From Lacticaseibacillus suibinensis (GTDB lineage Bacteria > Bacillota > Bacilli > Lactobacillales > Lactobacillaceae), in the NCBI RefSeq assembly GCF_003946175.1, contig NZ_RHOK01000010.1, forward strand, positions 1-64,000: a stretch of 64,000 nt of DNA, written 5' to 3'. Positions 58,894 through 64,000 of the stretch are shown one piece after another. The notes beneath the pieces are model-generated. The model saw nothing but the letters and a program-made list of their open reading frames with translations, searched no databases and had not been told where the DNA came from. Position numbers and translations under genes: made by a program. Positions within the stretch are counted from its first letter, which is position 1, and the number at the start of each line of letters is the position of its first letter.

Positions 58894-59336
58894 CTAGTAT
58901 ATCAAAGTTTCAGGTCAAACCCTATTCCAGGCCGAAAGAAAAACTATCTTTTAGTACCCGCTGTTTCGCGGCTCGTCTGAGAATAGAACATGATTTTATT
59001 CTTAGTTCCTGCTTTTTCTCTTAATGGCAAGTATAAGTAAATGCCACCATTATTTGTTCACACCCATTAGCTCCGCGGTTGGCGCGCGCTACAAAAACGT
59101 CACACATTTGTAATGAAGAAACCGACAATGGTTTGAGTATGTTGCAAGACCGGTAGAGACTGTTCAAGGATAAAAGCGATAAGAAGCGCCTTAACCAGCA
59201 ATATGGCCCATATTTTGGGAGTGGAATCTGCGCCACTACTGCATCTTGTGGGATTTTGGCATTTTTGCTAACATTAGCACTGACGACACTTCTCGGTAAC
59301 CAGTGTCGCCAGAATACAGTTGAAGGAGCGTTAAGG
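58894..59336. other. Gene-free region upstream of the ABC importer
   Basis: About 440 bases without a supportable gene. It holds AGAATA/TATTCT arms near 58,980-59,005 and a palindrome TGCTAACATTAGCA (59266-59279) overlapping a weak promoter (TTGTGG, 17 bases, TAACAT), consistent with a LacI-type operator for the sugar importer downstream. Confidence 0.5.
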
Positions 59337-60398
59337 GTGAAAGTAACGTTTAAGGACGTCACTTTGTCCTACGATGGGAAAAAAGATACGCTGAAGAATC
59401 TGAATTTTACGATTCCAGATGGCGCCCTAGTTTCTCTCTTGGGGCCAAGCGGCGGGGGCAAAACAACAACGCTGAATTTGATTTCAGGGTTGCTTCCTGC
59501 CACGAGTGGTCACATCTATTTTGGGGATGAAGATGTCACCAAGAAAGATGCGCTCGCGCGCAAAGTTGGCATGGTATTTCAGAACTACTCACTTTATCCA
59601 CACCTGACCGTGCGTGATAACATCGCCTTTCCGCTGAAAATGCAAAAGGTGAGCAAAGCCGAACGCTACAAGCGGGCCGAAGAACTAGCCAAACTGGTTC
59701 ACGTCGACGATCAGCTCGACAAAAAACCAGCGGGGCTCTCTGGTGGTCAGCAGCAGCGGGTCGCGATTGCGCGCGCCTTGGCGAAATCGCCGTCCCTGCT
59801 CTTGCTGGACGAGCCTCTGTCCAACTTGGACGCCCGGCTGCGCATTGAGATGCGGCAAGAAATTCGCCGGATTCAGCAAGAAACTGGCGTGACGACCATT
59901 TTCGTCACGCATGACCAAGATGAGGCCTTACACATTTCAGACCACATCATGGTGCTCAGTTTCGGCTCGATTCAGCAATTCTCCACCCCGGCGGAGCTTT
60001 ACGAGCGGCCAAGCAATCTGTTTGTCGCGAAGTTCATCGGCGAGCCTGTGATCAATTCAGTGCCCGCTGATGTCTTGCGGGCAGATTTGGTTGAGTCAGT
60101 GCCAGCCAGCGTGCTGGCGCAGGCGCACACCGTTGGCATTCGCAGCGAGGCCATTGTGCCGTTTGACAATGGCCAAGGCATGGTTGCGAAGATTCATGCC
60201 ACCTTGCAGCAATCACAGAAGTACGGCCGCGAGTCCACCGCCTACCTCACCTACAATGGTCAGCAACTTTTGTCGACCGAGTTGGCGGGGCTGCCGGCAT
60301 CACAAACGGAGGGTGACTTCTTCCTGACAAAAGCTGGCTTCTTCCTCTTTAATGAGCAAGGCGCCTTGATCTTTGGCGGTGAAGCCCATGATAAATGA
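59337..60398 (+). CDS. ABC importer ATPase (MsmK/UgpC type)
   Basis: A 353-residue ATPase from GTG 59337 (site GGAGCGTTAAGG): SLLGPSGGGKTTTLNLISGL (Walker A), GMVFQNYSLYPHLTVRDNIA (Q loop), [19 protein letters not shown] (signature), [19 protein letters not shown] (Walker B) and a C-terminal TOBE part. It energises a carbohydrate or glycerol-3-phosphate importer. First gene of a four-gene operon. Confidence 0.93.
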   Translation: MKVTFKDVTLSYDGKKDTLKNLNFTIPDGALVSLLGPSGGGKTTTLNLISGLLPATSGHIYFGDEDVTKKDALARKVGMVFQNYSLYPHLTVRDNIAFPLKMQKVSKAERYKRAEELAKLVHVDDQLDKKPAGLSGGQQQRVAIARALAKSPSLLLLDEPLSNLDARLRIEMRQEIRRIQQETGVTTIFVTHDQDEALHISDHIMVLSFGSIQQFSTPAELYERPSNLFVAKFIGEPVINSVPADVLRADLVESVPASVLAQAHTVGIRSEAIVPFDNGQGMVAKIHATLQQSQKYGRESTAYLTYNGQQLLSTELAGLPASQTEGDFFLTKAGFFLFNEQGALIFGGEAHDK

Positions 60399-61281
60399 GA
60401 AACCCACCCTTAAGTCTTCACTGAAGGCTTACCTGTACCTGCTGCCGATGCTGGTGATTTCGCTGACGTTCAATATTTGGCCGATCATCTCATCATTTCT
60501 GATGAGCTTGTACACCAAATACAACTTCTACACCGACAAAGTCGACGCCATGGGGTTCGACAACTTTGTCTACCTTTGGAATGATCCAGACTTTCACCTG
60601 GCCGTGCGCAACACGTTGGTCTTTGTGGCTGGCGTGGTGCCTGTCACCGTGATTTTGTCGCTGATCATCGCGCTGCTCCTCAACCAGGTCAAATGGCTGT
60701 CTGGGTTCTTCCGCACGGTGTACTTCCTGCCGTTTGTGACATCAACGGTGGCGATTGCCATGGTGTGGAACTGGATTTACCATTCTGACTACGGGCTGAT
60801 GAATTACTTCATGGGCCTGGTGGGGCTGCATCCGATTAATTGGTTGACGGACCCACATTGGTCACTGCTCGCCTTGATCATTATGTCCATTTGGAAAAAC
60901 CTGGGTTTCAATATCATTTTGTTCCTCGTGGGGCTGAACAACATTGACAAAGGCTACTACCAAGCCGCCGAAATCGATGGCGCTAATGCCTGGCAACGGT
61001 TCTGGAATGTGACGATTCCCATGATTTCTCCGATCACCTTCTTGGTGTCAGTCAATGGCGTCATTGGCTCGTTCAAAGTGTTCGACCAGATTTTTGCCTT
61101 GTTCCAAGGCCAGCCTGGCCCGGCAAACGCGGATTTGACCATCGTGTATTACTTGTATCAAAAGTTCTACACGGAATACAAATACCCCATTGCCGCCGCC
61201 AGCGGTGTGATCTTGTTCTTCTTGATCTTACTGGTCACGTTGGTGCAGCTGTGGTACTCGCGCAAGCACGTGCACTATTAG
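60388..61281 (+). CDS. ABC importer permease, UgpA/MalF type
   Basis: A 297-residue permease with six spans and the EAA loop DKGYYQAAEIDGANAWQRFW followed by NVTIPMISPITFLVSVNG. One of two permeases of the sugar-type importer. Its ATG lies within the end of the ATPase gene. Confidence 0.92.
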   Translation: MINEKPTLKSSLKAYLYLLPMLVISLTFNIWPIISSFLMSLYTKYNFYTDKVDAMGFDNFVYLWNDPDFHLAVRNTLVFVAGVVPVTVILSLIIALLLNQVKWLSGFFRTVYFLPFVTSTVAIAMVWNWIYHSDYGLMNYFMGLVGLHPINWLTDPHWSLLALIIMSIWKNLGFNIILFLVGLNNIDKGYYQAAEIDGANAWQRFWNVTIPMISPITFLVSVNGVIGSFKVFDQIFALFQGQPGPANADLTIVYYLYQKFYTEYKYPIAAASGVILFFLILLVTLVQLWYSRKHVHY

Positions 61282-61290
61282 GAGGCAACC

Positions 61291-62112
61291 ATGGCAAAAA
61301 AAATCAGTCGGATATTGTTGTATGTGATTGTGACGTTAGGTGCAATCACGATGCTGATTCCATTTTTGTGGATGGTGTCAACATCCCTTAAAACCAGTCC
61401 GGAAACCATCAAGATTCCCCCGGTTTGGATCCCGAAAGTCTTGCAGTGGCATAACTATGTCGAGGCCTTTAACGCCGCGCCATTCGCTCGCTACTTCATC
61501 AACAGTGTCATCGTCACGGTGGTCACCACCGTGGGCCAATTGTTCACCAGTATTCTGGCGGCTTTTGCCTTCTCACGGTTACACTTTTGGGGTAAAAACC
61601 TGCTCTTCATGTTGTTCTTAGGCACGATGATGATCCCAGGCGAAATGCTGATCATCCCGAACTTCGTTACCTTGTCTAAGATTGGCTTGATCGATCACTA
61701 CGGGGCCTTGATTGTGCCGTGGCTGGCCAGTTTCTTCACTGTCTTCACTTTGCGGCAGGCCTTTCAGTCCACGCCTGAGCAAATTTACTACGCCGCCAAA
61801 ATGGACGGCGCCACGGACTGGAAATATTTGTGGACGGTGTTGGTGCCAATGAGTAAGTCCACCATCACTGCGGTTACCGTGTTATCCGTCATTGGGAGTT
61901 GGAATTCCTTCATGTGGCCGCTGATTGTCACGAACAGCGAAAACATGCGCACCTTGCCGGTTGGGCTGCAAGCCTTCACCACTGATGCGGGGACCCAATA
62001 CCAATTGCTGATGGCAGCATCAACTTTCGTCATCATCCCAATGGTGATTGTTTATATCTTCTTGCAAAAATACATTATTGCTGGCATATCCAAAGCTGGA
62101 TTGAAAGGATGA
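61291..62112 (+). CDS. ABC importer permease, UgpE/MalG type
   Basis: A 273-residue permease: ITMLIPFLWMVSTSLKTSPE, the coupling loop EQIYYAAKMDGATDWKYLWT, VPMSKSTITAVTVLSVIGSW. Partner of the permease before it. The ATG has GGAGGCAACC upstream. It starts 9 bases after the first permease. Confidence 0.93.
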   Translation: MAKKISRILLYVIVTLGAITMLIPFLWMVSTSLKTSPETIKIPPVWIPKVLQWHNYVEAFNAAPFARYFINSVIVTVVTTVGQLFTSILAAFAFSRLHFWGKNLLFMLFLGTMMIPGEMLIIPNFVTLSKIGLIDHYGALIVPWLASFFTVFTLRQAFQSTPEQIYYAAKMDGATDWKYLWTVLVPMSKSTITAVTVLSVIGSWNSFMWPLIVTNSENMRTLPVGLQAFTTDAGTQYQLLMAASTFVIIPMVIVYIFLQKYIIAGISKAGLKG

Positions 62113-62121
62113 GTTCAACTC

Positions 62122-63417
62122 ATGAAAAAGAGTGTTTGGGGTAAATCATTACTTGGGGCAGCTGCTGTTGTGCTGGGCCTAGGCCTGGCTGCATGCGGCA
62201 ACTCCTCTTCTGATAAGAGTAGTGATAGTGGCAAAAAAGTGACCATTACTTTCTGGCACGGGATGAATGGCCCGTACCAAAAAGCCTTAAACGGCATTAT
62301 CAGCGATTTCAACAAGTCCCAGGATAAGTATGTGGTTAAAGGCACGGCGCAAGGCAACTACACTGCCCTGCAACAAAAGATCATGGCGGCAGCTAAGTCC
62401 AAGAAACTGCCAACAATTGCCCAGACAACCTACACCACCGTTCCTGACTATGTTTCCAACGGGTTCATCACCCCGCTGGATCCGTACATGCTCAAAGGCT
62501 CTGACAAGCTGAGCCAAAGCAGTTTGGACGATATTTACCCAGCGTTCATCACCAGTTCCAAGTATGAAGGCAAGTACTACTCCATGCCATTTTCCAAGTC
62601 AACGCGGATTATGTACTACAACCCAACTTTGATGAAGAAGCTTGGCGTGGACATGCCAAAGAGCTGGGAAGACCTTGAAGCCCTCGGGCCAAAGTTGAAG
62701 GCTCAAGGCGTGATGGTTATGGGCTTTGACTCCAGCTTTGATATGGAACTTGAAGGCTTGGCGCGCCAGGCCGGCAACCCATTTGTTTCCAAGGACCTGA
62801 AGGCTAACTTGGACTCCAAGAAGACCCTCAAAGTCACGAACATGATTTACAACATGATCCAAAACGGCGAAGCCAAGACCGCCGGCGAAGACTTCTACGG
62901 TGATAAGAGCTTCACTTCTGGTAAGACGCTGTTCTACTTCGGTTCTTCAGCTGGTATCTCTTCCATGAAGCAAAACGCACCTAAAGGCTTCACCTGGGGC
63001 ACCGCACCGCTACCAACCTACAATGGCAAAAAAGCCACTGAATTGGCCGGCAACGACATTGTGATGTTCAAGTCTGCCTCAACCGACGAACAAAAAGGCG
63101 CTTGGGCCTTCATGAAGTACCTGACCTCGAAGAAAGAAACCATCAAGTGGGCTGAAGCGACCGGCTATGTGCCGCTGCGTAAGTCTGCCGTTAAGGATGC
63201 TTCCTTCCAGGCTTATCTGAAGAAGAACCCAACCTCCAAGGCTGCGGTTGACTCCCTGAGCTTTGGTTTCCAGTCCACGGCGTTCAAAGGCTTTACTGAA
63301 TACCGTAACGATCTGCTCGATGCTGTTGACAACATGACGACCAAGGGCACCAAGCCTGAAACCGCCATGGCAGACCTGCAAAAGAAGACAGAAGTCATCT
63401 TAAAGGATGCCAAATAA
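62122..63417 (+). CDS. ABC importer substrate-binding lipoprotein (UgpB-like)
   Basis: A 431-residue lipoprotein: signal peptide and lipobox VVLGLGLAACGN, then family 1 solute-binding protein blocks KKVTITFWHGMNGPYQKALN, GTAQGNYTALQQKIMAAAKS, LPTIAQTTYTTVPDYVSNGF. The closest resemblance is to glycerol-3-phosphate-binding UgpB-like proteins; a sugar substrate is possible. Last gene of the importer. Confidence 0.92.
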   Translation: MKKSVWGKSLLGAAAVVLGLGLAACGNSSSDKSSDSGKKVTITFWHGMNGPYQKALNGIISDFNKSQDKYVVKGTAQGNYTALQQKIMAAAKSKKLPTIAQTTYTTVPDYVSNGFITPLDPYMLKGSDKLSQSSLDDIYPAFITSSKYEGKYYSMPFSKSTRIMYYNPTLMKKLGVDMPKSWEDLEALGPKLKAQGVMVMGFDSSFDMELEGLARQAGNPFVSKDLKANLDSKKTLKVTNMIYNMIQNGEAKTAGEDFYGDKSFTSGKTLFYFGSSAGISSMKQNAPKGFTWGTAPLPTYNGKKATELAGNDIVMFKSASTDEQKGAWAFMKYLTSKKETIKWAEATGYVPLRKSAVKDASFQAYLKKNPTSKAAVDSLSFGFQSTAFKGFTEYRNDLLDAVDNMTTKGTKPETAMADLQKKTEVILKDAK

Positions 63418-63433
63418 GCAATTTGTATTTTTG

Positions 63434-63461
63434 AACCGTCGCCTCGCGCGACGGTTTTTTG
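63434..63461 (+). terminator. Terminator of the importer operon
   Basis: AACCGTCGC CTCGC GCGACGGTT followed by TTTTTTG, just after the binding-protein gene. Confidence 0.9.
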
Positions 63462-63528
63462 TTGCCTGTCGTTTCGCGTTTTGGCTTAGTCAGTTAAAAT
63501 AAAGACAAATCAAACGGAGGTGGCGCCC

Positions 63529-63870
63529 ATGCGTAAACCCATTCAGGAAATGCCATTCAACCAAATCTACCCGCTGTACGTCAGCAAAGTGACGCGCAAA
63601 GGCCGCACACAAGCCGAGCTTGACGCTGTGCTCACCTGGCTCACCGGTTACCCTGCAGCGCAGCTGGCGACCAGCACGCTCCCCTTAAGCGACTTTTTCG
63701 CCCAAGCCACTATGGCAAAGACTGCCAACCAAATCACCGGCGTCATTTGCGGCGTGCGGGTGGAAACCATTGAAGACCCCCTGCTACAGAAAATTCGGCA
63801 GATGGACAAAGTCGTTGATGAACTCGCCAAAGGCAAAGCCGTGGTAAAAATCGAACGAAAAAACTTGTAA
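63529..63870 (+). CDS. DUF2200 family protein
   Basis: A 113-residue protein with the DUF2200 blocks EMPFNQIYPLYVSKVTRKGR, LDAVLTWLTGYPAAQL, ANQITGVICGVRVETIEDPL and VVDELAKGKAVVKI. The fold and function are not established. The ATG at 63529 follows GGAGGTGGCGCCC. The 130 bases to the window end hold nothing I can support. Confidence 0.9.
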   Translation: MRKPIQEMPFNQIYPLYVSKVTRKGRTQAELDAVLTWLTGYPAAQLATSTLPLSDFFAQATMAKTANQITGVICGVRVETIEDPLLQKIRQMDKVVDELAKGKAVVKIERKNL

Positions 63871-64000
63871 GGCTCTGGACATTTAAACATCATCTAGTCA
63901 CTTATGCATGATGAACCGCTTTGGAGAAACAGTCATACAACGTAACCTCTCTGCTGCAGCGTTGGCGATCAAACATGTTTGCTCTGCATATGAGGCCGAA

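Noticed and set aside
1-64000. CRISPR array or insertion sequence.
   Set aside because: No regularly spaced repeat-spacer series and no transposase gene is visible; the only repeats are the iterons, operators and palindromes listed.

Overview
The window is low-to-moderate GC Gram-positive DNA and fits a Lactobacillaceae chromosome, most likely Lacticaseibacillus-like. The evidence is the gene order (comG operon followed by ytxK and ackA; cdaA-cdaR-glmM-glmS; potABCD behind an XRE-cupin regulator), strong AGGAGG ribosome sites and a siphovirus prophage of lactobacillus type. The species assignment is inference from gene content; no search was run.

Positions 1 to about 17,600 are the early half of a temperate prophage, with the late and structural genes lying beyond the left edge. 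From the right it holds a tyrosine integrase, a LexA/CI-type repressor and a divergent Cro-like gene with an operator cluster between them, an antirepressor, and a leftward early operon (DUF771, Gp157, ERF annealing protein, HNH nuclease, SSB, replisome organiser with 11-bp iterons, RusA, several DUF1642/YopX proteins, and an ArpU-type late regulator). Just downstream of ArpU is about 0.9 kb with no credible protein gene. On the minus strand it is dense with hairpins, T-loop motifs and tRNA-like folds, and it ends at a clean tRNA-Ile(UAU). I read it as a giant ornate phage RNA of the GOLLD/ROOL type. Beyond it lie a DUF4145 gene, a rightward CsbD cargo gene and several damaged genes (two with in-frame TGA, one truncated).

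From 17.6 to 30 kb: a lipoprotein, two overlapping amino-acid permeases, a small membrane protein, acetate kinase, YtxK, the comGA-GG competence pseudopilus operon, YebC, a YczE-like protein and a VanZ-like protein. From 30 to 42 kb: oligoendopeptidase F, glmS with clustered GntR/NagR-like sites, glmM, cdaR and cdaA (peptidoglycan precursor and c-di-AMP supply), an acetylating aldehyde dehydrogenase behind a candidate Rex site, and a P-type cation ATPase.

From 42 to 52.3 kb: QueH, the potABCD polyamine transporter with its regulator, a MalY/PatB C-S lyase, a CPA1 Na+/H+ antiporter and MurB. The 0.7-kb gap between murB and exoA carries two related palindromes of about 155-160 bp in opposite orientation, whose outer arms differ but stay self-complementary. 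From 53 to 64 kb: ExoA, a DEDDh exonuclease, TsaE, Pta, Ung, a Cof-type phosphatase, a LURP-one protein, a GNAT protein, a four-gene ABC importer of the Ugp/Msm type and a DUF2200 protein. Pta and AckA both lie in the window, far apart.
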